Notes under the pieces: generated by a model
Seen by the model: only the letters and a program-made list of their open reading frames with translations
What the model was told of the DNA's origin: nothing
The model's database searches: none
Program-made: the position numbers and the translations under genes
Source: Cercis canadensis
Lineage: Eukaryota; Streptophyta; Magnoliopsida; Fabales; Fabaceae
Assembly: GCA_003255065.1 (NCBI GenBank)
Contig: QAOA01003650.1
Location: 349,476 to 413,475, forward strand
Length of the DNA stretch: 64,000 bases
Reading direction: 5' to 3'
In this document: in pieces, positions 1-24,319 of the stretch
How positions within the stretch are numbered: the stretch's first letter is position 1
Layout of the letters: every line of letters begins with the position of its first letter

Positions 1-159
1 TTGTACTTGGTTTGTTTATACTTGATTTATGAAGAAACTGAGTCCAAAGTAAGCTTGAGCAGAGCTGTTTCTAAATGAGCCCTGCTAAACTTGCTAGTGT
101 TTAGATCTAGTACACCCTATTCAACTAGTCTGATGAGAAAGCATTGTGTAGGAAATGGA

Positions 160-207
160 AAAAAAAAAAAAAAAAACTCNAAAAAAAAAAAAAAAAAAAA
201 AAAAAAA
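160..207. repeat. Poly(A) tract containing a single-N gap
   Basis: Two long A runs flank the N at position 180. This looks like an assembly break in a homopolymer, so the true length is unknown. Lysine- or phenylalanine-rich frames across it are artefacts. Confidence 0.8.
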
Positions 208-338
208 TCTCAAAACGGAAGATGCACCAAGAAAATGTGACACTTTTTTATGTTCAATCCACTTGCTTTCTTTCAACAAGAATCTGCATCCTTCTTGTCC
301 ATCTTTCTTATCCTTCTCTCTGCAGTCTACCCATTTAA

Positions 339-438
339 GATTTACCTCAGCCTGTCTACTTCTTCCTAGCAACAGGGGTGGACCAGGTGATTTACCTCAG
401 CCTGTCTACTTCTTCCTAGCAACAGGGGTGGGCCAGGT
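339..438. repeat. 50-bp tandem duplication, two copies
   Basis: A unit beginning GATTTACCTCAGCC and ending near CCAGGT is repeated head to tail with a period of 50 bp. The copies differ at about one position (GTGGACC versus GTGGGCC). There is no sign of a coding role. Confidence 0.85.
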
Positions 439-1193
439 GCCAACATTGCTTTTAATTTTTCCGTCTTTTTTTCTTTCAATCAATATTTCTCAATGCCTCC
501 CTCTATCTCTGGGACAGCTTCCATTTAGGTTTTTAATTATCAAAGACTATTTAAGCTTAGATTCATGTGAATGAACCCAACGCCAACCCCTGTCACTGAA
601 CAAGTGAGAGATAGAGACACATTTCACAGCTACCTTTGTTGCACCTTGATGGTGAATTTGATACCAATGGTCCTTAATTACTGATTGAATGATGTGACAA
701 ACTATACTGATCAAGTTAGAGACTCATTTCACAGCTGCCAGACTGGATTAGAACCCCAAATGGATATATCCAATTGATGGAGATGAAATTCGGAGAAAGG
801 AGCTATGACCACTGGTGAATAGCTTTTGGGCACTCCAATTGATAATATGGGTACATGGGGCACTTGGAAAAATGTTGACTTACTGTTGGCTGGAAGCCTA
901 GGATACACATGTTACAAGTTGAAACTTGAAAGCATGAATGTAGGTTTGCCCATGGTCACTGACCAGGAGTTTGTAAACTATTGATACCATGAACAAACTA
1001 TGTTTATCAAATCTTTCATTTGAAATCCACTTGGATTGTGATACTTAGTAGGATAAATAGCATTGATGTGTTGCAAGTTCCTAGACCACATAAAGCTTTC
1101 TCTCTCCTGATATCTGTGTTATGCGTGCTTCTAGCTCGGTGATTATGGTCCATTTATTTGCACATTGTTTAGCATTTTCATGGCATAATCTGT

Positions 1194-1600
1194 TTGGTAT
1201 TATTGGTGAATGTTGGCTCTGTACTTTTATCTTGGAGAAATTTTTATCAATCAATTTTTAGATTTTTTGGTAGGAGTAAGGAGGCTAAAATTTTATGGCT
1301 TTGTGCGGTTTATGGAGTTCTTTGGTGCATCTGGTTACGTCAGAATACGTGCATTTTTAAGGATTCTTCATTGACCTTACAGTTTTTATGGGATAGGATT
1401 GTTCATAACATTTCTCTATGATGCTCTGCTTCTGCGCATGGTCTTTAAGGGAGTTTCTCATTCAGATATGCAGAGAGATTGGAAATCCTTATTGCATTCA
1501 TATTCTTGTGTTGTTTCGTTTTTGTTTGAGGCTATCTTATCCTCCTTTATCTTTGTACGCCTTCTATTCCCTTGATGATATTTTTTCCTTTTTTTTTTTT
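1194..1600 (+). mobile_element. LINE (non-LTR retrotransposon) 3' relic
   Basis: Conceptual translation gives the tail of a plant LINE ORF2 zinc-binding region: FGRSKEAKILWLCAVYG, then a WCIW...IFKD...LWDRI pattern. Translation then breaks at stops, and a T-rich 3' UTR-like sequence follows (TATCTTATCCTCC...TTTGTACGCCTTCT). The reverse transcriptase core is missing, so this is a 5'-truncated dead copy. The same family recurs in antisense at 5690-6960. No target-site duplication was found. Confidence 0.65.
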
Positions 1601-2678
1601 AAATGGAAATCTCCTGAAAGCCACAATTGGATGAGAAGACCTCATTGTGCCCATGACACTCAGTGAATTGCAAAGTGATTTGAGTATATATAAGCTATTT
1701 GATGTAGTACTTAATGATGTTGGATTGGGATGAAATTTGACCTGCATTTTGTACATTGAGTTCTTATTTATAATTGTATTTTAGCCATTCCATACCCTTA
1801 TGCAAACCCTGGAAGTATGAATTTAAATATATACTTAACCTACTTTGGGGTTATGGTTTCTCAGAAACATTTCTCTCTTTTCCTCATTATCTTGTCAGCA
1901 TATAATTGAGTGATGGGATCTATTTTCTGGTGTTTGGTGTGTATGGATGGAATGAAATTCTAGTGCTTTTAAGCAGCAAGTTCGTTATATTTTCTGTGGA
2001 ACAGCCTTGTGTTAATGGCTTCTTTGCGGGTTAAAATTAGTAGCCTTTTTTGGGAATTTCGGTCAGTTTTGCAATTGGATCAGATAAATTTATTTTTTGG
2101 GTGAATATTCGTTTTTCCATTTCTCTTTGCTTTTCTTATCAATGGCGATTGTCTGAGGATATCTTATCCTCCCACCTAGTACTATCTCTCCTCCTAATAA
2201 AATCATCTTTTACTAAAGAATTAACAAATCCAACTCCACCACACAGGAACATGCTAACACACACACACACTAATAGACACCATACATTTGATTACAGAAA
2301 GACTTGTAGATGTAATGTGATGCTGATGCATACACTTTTCTCTTTACTTGTCAGGTTACTAGATTTTGAGTTTTCTTTGCTTGAAAATTTTATGGATCAT
2401 GTGTTTGTGTCCCCCACCCCGTCCCCTTTCTCTTCCTTCTTTAACTTGCTTCTCTATTCTAGTTTGTGCAGTTATCTTTTTGCAATATTTTTCTAGTTTT
2501 TAAGTGCATCTTTTATTTTTTCCCTTGCAAAAAATCTAGATCTCCATTAAACTTGATAAATATTGATTGGTTAAACTGCCCTCATTCTTTTGGCTTTCTT
2601 TTGGTGGAGGGAGGATAGACGAATTATGCAGTGTCTTTCTAATCTATTCTGTTTATTTATTATGGTTTTCAAATCCAG

Positions 2679-13689
<11,011 letters not shown>

Positions 13690-14811
13690 GGTGAAACAGT
13701 AGGGAGTTACGGCATGGAGGAGCAAATTAGGACCTTCGTAAATTTTTGGTATATACTTAGCATTCTCCTTATGTATTTTGTTAATGGAGGAAGCAAAGTT
13801 TACTTGCATATTTTGAACGACCATGTTTTGCTTCATTGGTCAGATATCCACATCTAATATTGTAAATATCTTTCCTTATTCCTTTATGATTAAATTAAGG
13901 CGCTTCTCCCCTGATCACATGTAGAGCAGTAAGGATTTACCAAGCCTCTGGCAGAATCTCAAGTGTAAATATCAAGTATGAATTATTTTGGCAAACTTTA
14001 ATGGTTTGTTCATGCTCAGTGATGCTACTCATATTATGCTCTGATTAATAGTTTCTCCTTGTTCTCATCCAATGCTATTAAACGGTGAACATAACGTTAA
14101 ATTTCGCCATTCAATCAAAAAAATGGAAGGACATTCGGTAGAGAAGCAATCTCAAGAAAAGCACTTGAGAAAACAGTGTTTGCAAGTGTTCTTTATGTGT
14201 TTGGTTGAGGTTTTTTAAACCTTTAAAATTGTTTAAAAAGTAAAAAAATTAAGGTTTTTAGAGAAGCACCAAAATAGATCTTCTCTAGCTACATCTAGAA
14301 ATGCCTTCCTCATTTGAGTTTTGACTAGTGAAACTCTTTGGACAAAAGTATTTCATGTTGAAACACCAGATGACATTCTTGTCCTATGCAAGAAACCCAC
14401 ACTCGCACCTTTTCTATCTCCTTTAAGCTTCGTGATCTAAATTAATTTACTCTACGCTACACCTTTTACAAATGTGTTAGAGCATTCTTCTTTGTAGCAC
14501 GTGTCTATATTAGTTCTGTAAATTAAAAAATGCTTGTTAATTGCTGCATCCAAACCTAGCCTTAACTTCTCCAATTAAAATTATATAAAAAAATACTTAA
14601 CATACTTCTTTCTCCAAACTCACCCTTTAACTCCTCAAATAATTTTATCGTGTTACTTCACCAAATAAGCTTCCAAATGTCGTCATGTTCTTCAGTCATT
14701 CATTCAATTGGCACAATAAAGGGTGGCCAATGCCCAAAAAATAGTACAGTGCAAGTGAAACACTTCATATAACTCTTGCAGCCAAAAACCCAAAAAAAAA
14801 AAAAAAAAAAN

Positions 14812-14883
<72 letters not shown>

Positions 14884-15479
14884 GGATAATAGTATAACTC
14901 AAGCCTAAAATGCAGAATGCTATGTTCGCATCCATGAGAATCGCAGTGCCAAATATTTTGTAAGACATATGGAGCCTCTCGGTCCTGTCTGAATGAGTTA
15001 ATTTTCTGTTATGTTATGCAACATCTGCAACTATCATTAAGATGTAAGATGTATTTTTCACTGTTCATTAGAAGCAGGAAATTTGTAGCACAGACGTAGT
15101 TAACTTCTATTTGTGCTTAAACCAGCCATGCCAATTGCAATGAGTACAATAAACAAAGTAGCTGAAGCACCCAAGTATGAAACCTACTCAGAGGAAGAAT
15201 TGAAAATTTATAATCACAAAACAAAGAAAATATAATTAAATTGGTGGTGCTGATTACAACAGTACTACCCAAGGTTATCCTCAGCGGGGGTCAAAGATTA
15301 TGTAGTGGGCATTCTTTTGGGGAAGACTTTAACAGAGATATAACCACCAAAGTATCCCTCTGCTCATCCCTGTATGTAACTCCCTACCATCTTTGACTAA
15401 ATATTTGGTTAGATCTGACAGAGGCACCCAGAAAAGCGATTAAATGAATCAGAACAAGCATTTACAGGTGTACTATTCT
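13690..15479. other. Intergenic region between convergent SMC5 and RPL1 genes
   Basis: It contains the 3' UTRs of both genes and a long A-tract with an N (14791-14875). No exon, RNA gene or clear transposon was recognised. Confidence 0.7.
14791..14875. repeat. Poly(A) tract with single-N gap
   Basis: An A homopolymer is broken by an N at 14811. It is probably an assembly break, and its true length is unknown. It could be a retroposed tail, but no element body was identified beside it. Confidence 0.8.
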
Positions 15480-18400
15480 TCACGGATTTGCCGGAGGTCT
15501 GTAATCAAGCATCTCCTTGATATTTAACCTAAGAGAAGGCCCCATTGCAGAGCAAATGTGTGCACTTTTCCAGTATAAACCTTTAGCACCGGATGGTTTA
15601 TTTGCCTCTACCGATTTCTGTAAAATTTTGACAATTAATAGAAGTTTATTTATGAGTGAAAAGCATCCAGACAGGCAGCTCAGGGAAGAACGTACCACTG
15701 CAGCAAGCAAGTTTACAATGAGATCCTCTTCAGGAAAGTCAGCTTTTCCAAAAGGTAAGTGAACAATCCCAGTTTTATCTGCCCTGTATTCAACCTTTCC
15801 CTGCTTGAATTCTGCTATAGCCTGAAAAGATGAAATTTAAGACATTCTGGTTAACAAACTGTGAAGAGGTAGAAATGAATACTTTGATCTTAGAATTCTG
15901 TAAGCATGTGTAAACATTTTGGAAGAAAAATATTAATTAAAAAGCTACTATTAAAACTGAAGGTTCAAATCAAGAAAATATGGCCATAGAAAGTAAACTT
16001 GGAAAGAAAGTAAAAAAGAAATCAATTATACACCTGAGGTATATTGGCTGTTACAGTGCCAGCTTTTGGATTTGGCATCAGTCCTCTTGGCCCCAGAATT
16101 TTCCCTAGGCTAGCAACCTGATACACTCAACGTTGAAACTTGACAATTAAGAGATTTTCATCATAAATAGTCAACTATAAAATATTTGTTTATTGAATCA
16201 TTGAACAATCTAAATTTACAGATGATCGGTCAATACATTATAGTAGCTTCCAAGAGTAAGAAAAATACCATATATCATGCTAGCATAACTAACCTATACC
16301 TTATTCTTGGCTCACCAATGAACCAAAAAGAGAAAAAAGAAAGAACGAAAATAAAAACAGCAGCTGGCTGGCAAAGCTTGCCACATACTCATAATCTTGA
16401 AGTTAAAAGTGAATATAATACTAAAATCAAGACATTAGTGTCCACAGCACACAGAGAGGTGAACATCAGTGCAATTGGGGTGTCTCTCATATCGTGGCAC
16501 CTAATTATAAATTTATGATTTTCAAGGATTATTAGTATAAAAGAAAAACCATGGTATTTCTGTGAAAGTATGTATTAATGCCAAGTGCCAAAAGGATAAT
16601 GATGAAGATTGCAGCCTATACATCAGTAATTAGAAGTAAATTTACTGACAAGCTAACAGGTGATTTCAATTCACATTAGTAGAACATGATCTACATAAAA
16701 CTCAACCAATGACCAACTCTCCAGATCACCCATTGAGATCATTTTATTTTTTTACTTCCTTAAGTATCCTGAAGTAAATTAAAAAATCAAATTGTTAAAC
16801 ACTAATTAGAAAAAGGTAATCAAAGCAACACCTTAGGCATCATATCTGGAGAAGAAATTAATTTATCAAATTCCATGAATCCTCCTTTTATCTGTTCTAT
16901 CAGGTCCTCTCCACCCACCAAATCAGCTCCTGCATTTTTTGCTTCATCGAACTTTTCACCTACGGAAATAGACTTTGAATTAGAAGAGCCAAAGCATCAA
17001 GCAATAGATTATTAAATAATGAGAGGGATTTAGGCTGGTCAGATTGGTTATGCGTAGACTGAAAATGGTAGGATAACAATTGGCCTTGCACCCATTTGAT
17101 TCCCATTTGAGAACTAAAAATCAAAAACTCAGCACTCAGCAGGCCCATTAACAATTCATCAGGGCAGATGCACAATCCACCTATTTTCCCACATATATTG
17201 GATGGATGCCACCCATTTTTATTTAAAGATAAATATTTCAAGGATTTTGTTGAAGATTAAAATCTCTATTATCACAGCCATTTGACACGGAATACTCATA
17301 AGCATAATATTAATTTTTATCTACATAAAGAACCCATTTTTTATAACTTTGACTATCTAATTTATTTACTTATTCTAAACTTTCATTCACAAGTTAAATT
17401 AGCCATCTTGTTTTAAAATTAAACCATATTATATTTGATTTCAGTTACAAACTAAAGAAAACTTTACTATTACAAGTAAATATCATACATCAAAAAGAAA
17501 GAATATGATAATACAGCTAAATATAGCCAAATCCAATGCAGAGATCTTGTTTAGATACCACATAATATTCAATAAATTTTATGACCATAAAGCTTAAATT
17601 TAAAAAGGTTATATGGAAGGGTCTCAGGCTACCAGCCAGTCCAGAGGCCACCATTTTCATTGAGCAAAAAACTGTTCAGAAATTAATATTTCCTGAAGAA
17701 GATAGATAACAGAAACCCTCCCAGATTTCTCAACTANCAAATCCAATGCAGAGATCTTGTTTAGATACCCCATAATATTCAATAAATTTTATGACCATAA
17801 AGCTTAAATTTAAAAAGGTTATATGGAAGGGCCTCAGGCTACCAGCCAGTCCAGAGGCCACCATTTTCATTGAGCAAAAAACTGTTCAGAAATTAATATT
17901 TCCTGAAGAAGATAGATAACAGAAACCCTCCCAGATTTCTCAACTATTTTAGGCTCAAATGATCTATCAGCCACAGTAATTAGGAAAACATTTTGACGAG
18001 AAGAACTAACAATTAATTTGAGATTCTGAAGTACATAAATAGCTAACTCAACTTAAAAATAGGCAGATGATGATGCAAAATAAGGTTCATCAACTTGAGG
18101 ATGAAAGGCAAATAGCATACTGCTAGAAAAAGACATGCATCGGAGTTAAATCTGTAGAATCAAAATGCATTAGCTGCCAGAAGATGTCAAAAAGGGGTAA
18201 GCCTTTACCCTCCTAAACTTATAGTCATTTGCACAAATGGCAGTGAGATGGCATCACAGCAACCCAAAGTTCGTTCAGGCACAAATTAGTTGCATCGTAC
18301 TCAACCAAATATAGATGCGTAAGGGAAAGGACATTCTCAGTAAAGGTATTTCCTGCTGAAGATTTGTGGGCATTATCAGGTATTAATCAATTCACAATAC

Positions 18401-20503
18401 AGTATCCAAAATGTTATGACCACTATACATGTGCACAGTGACACAAACTTCTGGTGCTAATTCTGAGCCAACACAATATCCGTTGATTTTAGAGAGGAAA
18501 ACATAATCTTATGCCCATCCACAAGGGAAGTTCATATATTGAATACATTTCCTTCCTTACATAATCTCTTCATATTCATAAGAAAATATATTACTGGTTG
18601 GTAATAGAGGTTTGGAACTAAATAAAAATGTGAATAAGGAGTGAGAAGCATAGGTACCTTGAGTAAGAACAGCCACTTTAACAGGCTTTCCTGTTCCCTT
18701 GGGCAGATTTACCTATTAAGAGAAAGTTGAATAAGACCCAGAACTTATGCATGTAATGTATTGTTTACAACTCATCGGTTTTCAATGTACATGTATGTAT
18801 GCTTTTAAACCAAAATCAAGCAAAGAGCAAGAAACTCACTGTTGCTCTCAACTGTTGATCATTATATTTAGGGTCAATGTTGAGACGGAAATGAGCTTCC
18901 ACTGTCTCTACAAACTTTGTATTTGCTGTTTCTTTAAGCAAAGATATTGCTGTCTTTATGTCATACTCTTTTTTATTCTCCCTCAATCTTTGAATTTCCA
19001 AGAACCTCTTAGACCTCGTCTGGTGAGACATTAAAACTACAATCAATCTTAAAATAAAGGGGGCAAAAACAAAATAGCAAGTACGAAAAATTCAATGACC
19101 CAAACAATCACCTCAATTTTAGGAGAAACATAAAGATTATCACTACAGGAAGAAATTCATGAATCACCTAAATTGAAAACAGGAAAATAAACAGCATAAA
19201 TAGAATAACCAATCAAGCAAAATGATTGCATGGAGAGAGGGAACAAGCATAGCTAATAACCCAAATGATGCGCCCCTTTCTTGTTTTTTCCTTTAAGTTG
19301 AGAGTTCAAAATATAAAACCACTGAGACGTAAGACATCACAACTTAATTAAAGAGGAAAACAGATCACAGAAAAAGAACCTGTAAAGCTATAAGTGGCAT
19401 TGAAGAAAGCCAAGTAACTAAAAAGTTGAAGTCACGGTAGAATCACAATGAAGTAAATTCCATTAAATAGAATTGGTCCGTCAAAGGACAGAAAAGCTGT
19501 TAGCTTAGCTCAAATGACAGCAATAACTATGTTACTCCATGATGCTAGACAAGTTCACTTTCTGAAATGAGATCATTTCAAGTGATGAACAGATAAACAG
19601 CTTGTGGAAACTATCAAGTGCCAAGGAAGTTATGACAGGACATTCAGATACACCCGTTATAACTCCATCAATAATTAGTTATTAACAACTTATGAGGATG
19701 TGAAAAAGAAGCTAGGGACAATAAGTCAATAACATTCCTGTTCTTAGAGGCAGGTAATACTAAACAATCAAATTCCCAGAAAAACAAGTTTAGATAGTAA
19801 TCAAGGAGTGTCCAACTTTTACATCACCATACGAAACCATTATTATTGGAACCACAACAACAGTACAACCATACTCTGCCTCTAGTACAAGAACAATTAA
19901 AAATTGGCCAAAGCCCGTATCCAATTATACAACAAAAGGAATATAAATATTAAAAAAGCAAGAAGAAAACATTAGGCATACATTTTCTGCATAAAGGGGC
20001 AATATTTTCTGAAACTGAAATCCCATAGCGGTAAAATAAACCTAAACCAAGCAAAACCCAACAATCAATTCTCTCAATAATCCGATAATTCACAACAAAC
20101 CAATGTAAAGATAAGTTTTTTCACATACCCTGTCCCTCTTGAGAGGCAATGCAGCCTTCCCCTTCTTAGGCTTGGGCGCGGGCGCAGTAATAGTATTGGT
20201 TGCCGACCCATCACCACCTTCCACTTCCTCCTTCTGCTCCACACTCTCAGGGACCTCGACCTCTGCAGCCAAAGCAGCCACAACTACATGATAAGACCTA
20301 GACTCAGCTTCTCTCTGCAAATTGGCATCGACCCACTTGCTTGGGCTTCTCCCTCTGGACCTCAAAACCAAAGGGTAGAGAGAGAAAGTTCTAAAGAGGG
20401 GTTTGGGATTGAAGCATCGGAGAGAGGGACATAGGTCTTGTGGGTGGACGGAGGAGGCAGCATGGGTTAGCATTAGGGATGAAGGTGTAGTGCATGTAGC
20501 CAT
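15480..20503 (-). CDS. RPL1: Chloroplast 50S ribosomal protein L1 (uL1c), seven exons
   Basis: This nucleus-encoded plastid ribosomal protein forms the L1 stalk that helps release deacylated tRNA from the E site. Exons from 5' to 3' on the minus strand are 20503-20129, 19019-18840, 18712-18658, 16959-16832, 16117-16034, 15821-15696 and 15617-15480, all with GT-AG borders and continuous frame, giving 361 residues. The first ~75 residues are Ser/Pro/Arg-rich and poor in acidic residues, like a chloroplast transit peptide. An acidic stretch and a [18 protein letters not shown] linker follow, then the L1 fold from TRSKRFLEI. The L1 family signature is plain in exon 5 ([20 protein letters not shown]). 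The C-terminus is YRPPANP. Length matches other plant plastid L1 proteins. Intron 3 contains an assembly duplication (17528-17946) that does not touch coding sequence. Confidence 0.95.
17528..17946. repeat. 209-bp direct duplication around a single N (assembly artefact likely)
   Basis: Positions 17528-17736 and 17738-17946 are almost identical, separated only by the N at 17737. Two or so substitutions differ (ACCACA/ACCCCA, GGGTCTC/GGGCCTC). This is the pattern of two overlapping contig ends that were not merged, possibly from two haplotypes. It lies in an RPL1 intron. Confidence 0.85.
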
Positions 20504-21542
20504 GGTTGAGCAGAGAGTGAGGTTCTGGAAGCTAAGCTAATGGCTAGCTATCCATATATACGATAGGGGATAAGAATGCATTATCGTCTAGTGGAACTGT
20601 GGAACCCTCTATAATAATAATCCTGAATAAAAAATTTTGGAAATTAAAGAAAAATGAGAAGAAAAGAGTAAGGTTTTACAGGCGGTAAAGAAAAAAAAAA
20701 ACTGTAAAATAAACCAAATAAATTAAAATAAATTCCTTCATTATGATGAAACCAATAGAAAGAAAATGAAATCAATTGAAGTCTCAAAACCCCAAAAAAA
20801 AGGAGAATTTCATTTTTTTTTTACTTAAAACTTTTCTATTTAATTCTTTTATTTTGTTCCAAATTTTATGTAAAGCCAACTTTTAAATATATTTTAAGTT
20901 TAATAAATAAATAAATAAATTAGAATGAAGATTGGTGAGTCATGAGTGAATCATGAATATCAGAATCCTCAATGATGACTTCATATATTAATCTTAAATC
21001 CATTATAACTTTTTCTTTTTTTTACAAAAACTATATTAACCCCATTTAGGAGTATTGCAAAAAGCTTTAGAGTTTTGACACTTGCTTTATGTTTTATTAA
21101 CCCTGAATTTCAGTGAGTTTATTACTTGATTATTATTTTTATTTGTAATATGATGATTTAGATAATGGGAATGAAGTAGGTCTTAAACTTTTTTTTTTTT
21201 TTTGAGGAAAGTAGGTCTTAAACTTAAAGTAATCAATTTCAACATTTCTCCTTTTTCATATGATTATTTTAAATCCTTTATATTTTGATATTATTTATTT
21301 ATTTTTAAAGAATATTGTAGACAAATAAATTAAGTATAGGTAATATATTTCAAAATTACTATATAAATCCGTATTTTTCAATACATATTTTGAAATTTAA
21401 AACGTAACATACTTGTATATTTTTTATTATATACTTATTAATTCCGTATTTTATGTCATATTTTTAGTCGTACTCTTACAATAAAAAATCATATTATACT
21501 TGTATGTATCGCTTGCAATTTTTTTTCATCCCGTATAAAACT

Positions 21543-21677
21543 TTATTTGTTTAAATTTGTATTAATCTAAACTTAATTTAAGCTTATTTAATTTAATTAT
21601 ATAAAACAANTTATTTGTTTAACTTTGTATTAATCTAAACTTAATTTAAGCTTATTTAATTTAATTATATAAAACAA
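21543..21677. repeat. 67-bp direct duplication around an N
   Basis: 21543-21609 and 21611-21677 are near-identical AT-rich copies flanking the N at 21610. A second, smaller case flanks the N at 21899. Both look like unmerged contig overlaps. Confidence 0.8.
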
Positions 21678-22997
21678 CTCATTGTCAAAGCTTGTAACTA
21701 TTAAAGTATGATTCACAATAAAATACTTTATACATTTTAGTAAATTTTAGGCAAATTAATGTTCTAAACAATATTGTAAATGAAAACTTTAACAAAACAA
21801 TAATTTTGAAAAATATATTTATTTAAAAATTTAGTAAATATCAAACGTAATTATAATAATTTCACCTAAAAAAAAGCATAATGATAAACTATAATTCCNA
21901 AAAAGCATAATGATAAACCATAATTCCTGTAATAGGTGTATATTATATATATTATGTAAAGTTCACTTCTATCTTAAATTTCGGACGAGTTTAAATTAAG
22001 TAGTCAAGGAAGTAGAAAACAATCTTTTATTTGTGTTTTAAACAACTTGTTCATAATTTAAATGAACAAGTTGAGAGATGTGATTGAATTTTTCATTTAA
22101 CCTCTTGATTCTTAAAATTAGAAACACAAATGTAGATATCAGATTCTCAGCATATTACACTTAGGCCCACTTAGCCAAAGGCCCACAACATTAAAATGTT
22201 GTATATGTCCATCATGTCATTTACCCTCTCCTATAAATAACTCCTAATAATAGGTATATGGATTTTTTTCTCCTCAGCATCCAATATTCGTTTTAATTCA
22301 AACTGTACTAACTTAAATATCGAAATTCGGGTATCACCACCCAACTCTTGACTTATTTGCTTTTGTGAAGTTGTTACCTTCTCAACCCCACTTTAATTTG
22401 TCTTCTGACCTTCAGCTCAGATCATGTATCCTCAACAAATTATATATAATTTAATCAACCGCTAAATTTCACGTCCTCAAGAACTACAATAATGACAACT
22501 GAATAGACATTAATTTGTATTTTATGAAAGAATTATAATATCCACTAATTTTATGTTGCTTCTAAATTTCAAATTCTAATTTCACGTTTATTTCCATTTT
22601 CTTATCAATAAATAGGAAAGGCAGGCAATGAATAGCGCACAAAAGATTAGAGGCGTAATATAAGTTAAAAGGACCATGTGTGTGACTATGATTGATCGCG
22701 ACTCTAAGATGCATCCGAGCCACTACTCATTTGGGTACATGCAGAAAAGTCGTTTGGGACGGGTCTTCATTAGAGGCTACACATTTTTGCTCCCAATTTG
22801 GTGAATAAAGATCCTTTGCTTCTTATGCATTGTTGGGTCTTATTCACTATCAAAAAAATGTTTGATATATACTGTCCTCTAGTTTTAAGACTGGCTTTTT
22901 TAGTCTTAAGACTATCTTTCACTCCTTTCTTTTAGGTTTAAACTTCGCTAGTTATAATATGATAGCTTTGATCAATTTACCAATTATCTTAGATAAA

Positions 22998-23052
<55 letters not shown>
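22998..23052. repeat. Compound (AT)n(GA)n microsatellite
   Basis: About 12 AT units run directly into about 15 GA units. Length polymorphism is expected. Confidence 0.95.
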
Positions 23053-23054
<2 letters not shown>

Positions 23055-23420
23055 TTTTATATATACACTAGCTAATGATGAGAATAATTTCATGTAGAGT
23101 GTAGGTGCAAAATACTTAGTCTATGTGACAATACTCTTATATAAGTGGTTTATTATTTAATATTACAAATAACATAGACGATTGAGATAATTTATACAAT
23201 TTATTTAATTAATTAGACATGTGTATTTGATAAAATAAATGACACAAATTATCTCAGTGTTTATGTTTTTTATTCTATTGAATAGTTGGTCTATACAAAT
23301 TGAGTATAATTATTTTGCGAACTTGCAAATCCACACTTTCTTGGTACATTCATGTATATTCTACATTTAATTGGATTTTGCATAATAAAATTTATACAAC
23401 TCAAGTTGATCTTCTATATT

Positions 23421-23473
<53 letters not shown>

Positions 23474-24022
23474 NNNNNNNNNNNNNNNNNNNNNNNNNNN
23501 NNNNNNNNNNNNNNNNNNNNNNNNNNNNNNNNNNNNNNNNNNNNNNNNNNNNNNNNNNNNNNNNNNNNNNNNNNNNNNNNNNNNNNNNNNNNNNNNNNNN
23601 NNNNNNNNNNNNNNNNNNNNNNNNNNNNNNNNNNNNNNNNNNNNNNNNNNNNNNNNNNNNNNNNNNNNNNNNNNNNNNNNNNNNNNNNNNNNNNNNNNNN
23701 NNNNNNNNNNNNNNNNNNNNNNNNNNNNNNNNNNNNNNNNNNNNNNNNNNNNNNNNNNNNNNNNNNNNNNNNNNNNNNNNNNNNNNNNNNNNNNNNNNNN
23801 NNNNNNNNNNNNNNNNNNNNNNNNNNNNNNNNNNNNNNNNNNNNNNNNNNNNNNNNNNNNNNNNNNNNNNNNNNNNNNNNNNNNNNNNNNNNNNNNNNNN
23901 NNNNNNNNNNNNNNNNNNNNNNNNNNNNNNNNNNNNNNNNNNNNNNNNNNNNNNNNNNNNNNNNNNNNNNNNNNNNNNNNNNNNNNNNNNNNNNNNNNNN
24001 NNNNNNNNNNNNNNNNNNNNNN
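23474..24022. other. Assembly gap of 549 Ns, preceded by a poly(T) run
   Basis: A T homopolymer of about 50 bases (from about 23423) runs into undetermined bases. Apparent open frames across it are artefacts of translating T runs and N. Confidence 1.
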
Positions 24023-24076
24023 AGTGTATTTTTAGAGTGACTTTCAAAATCCTAATATAATGTATTTCAAATTCAC

Positions 24077-24319
24077 TTAAAATAGTGTGTATTTGAAATT
24101 CACTTTTTTCTCCCCTGATACCCCTCTCCCTCCCTGTAGCCTCCGTGACTCCTTTCTCTCGGCACTGTGTGCCTGTGCACAGCCATCAACCAGCATCACC
24201 GCCATTTGCCAGCACCGCCGCCACCAACGCCTCCACTGGCCAGTATCGCCGCCGTCAACGCCACCACCCATAGCACCGCCTCTCACTTTCTGCTCTTCAC
24301 AACCTTCTACAGTCGCCAT
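24077..24319 (-). other. Unassigned GC-rich open frame beside the gap
   Basis: A short frame is open on the minus strand (Gly/Trp-rich, with GGGVDGGDTGQWRRWWRRC) and overlapping Pro/Ser-rich frames are open on the plus strand. It is clearly more GC-rich than its surroundings. It may be the 5' UTR or first exon of a gene lost in the gap, or a transposon fragment. I recognise no domain. Confidence 0.2.

Larger units (their letters stand above)
1..2678. other. Non-coding DNA upstream of first visible SMC5 exon
   Basis: No exon could be supported here. The first visible SMC5 exon begins at 2679 in mid-protein, so this stretch is probably part of a large SMC5 intron, with the 5' exons left of the window. 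It contains an A-tract interrupted by an N (about 160-207), a 50-bp tandem duplication (339-438) and a LINE relic (about 1194-1600). Remaining open frames are short and unlike known proteins. Confidence 0.6.

Noticed and set aside
121..574. Overlapping frames in 121-574
   Set aside because: They cross an A homopolymer with an N and a 50-bp tandem duplication; composition is non-protein-like.
2050..2496. 148-codon plus-strand frame
   Set aside because: Low-complexity hydrophobic translation of T-rich DNA, with a CA-repeat inside; no homology, and it lies in probable SMC5 intron DNA.
22160..22300. Promoter with GGCCCA pair and TATAAATA as evidence of a gene
   Set aside because: No coding exon follows within 1 kb before the gap; it may equally be a degenerate LTR.
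23300..24047. Long open frames on both strands across the gap
   Set aside because: They consist of poly-Phe or poly-Lys from a homopolymer plus translated Ns; there is no real coding evidence.
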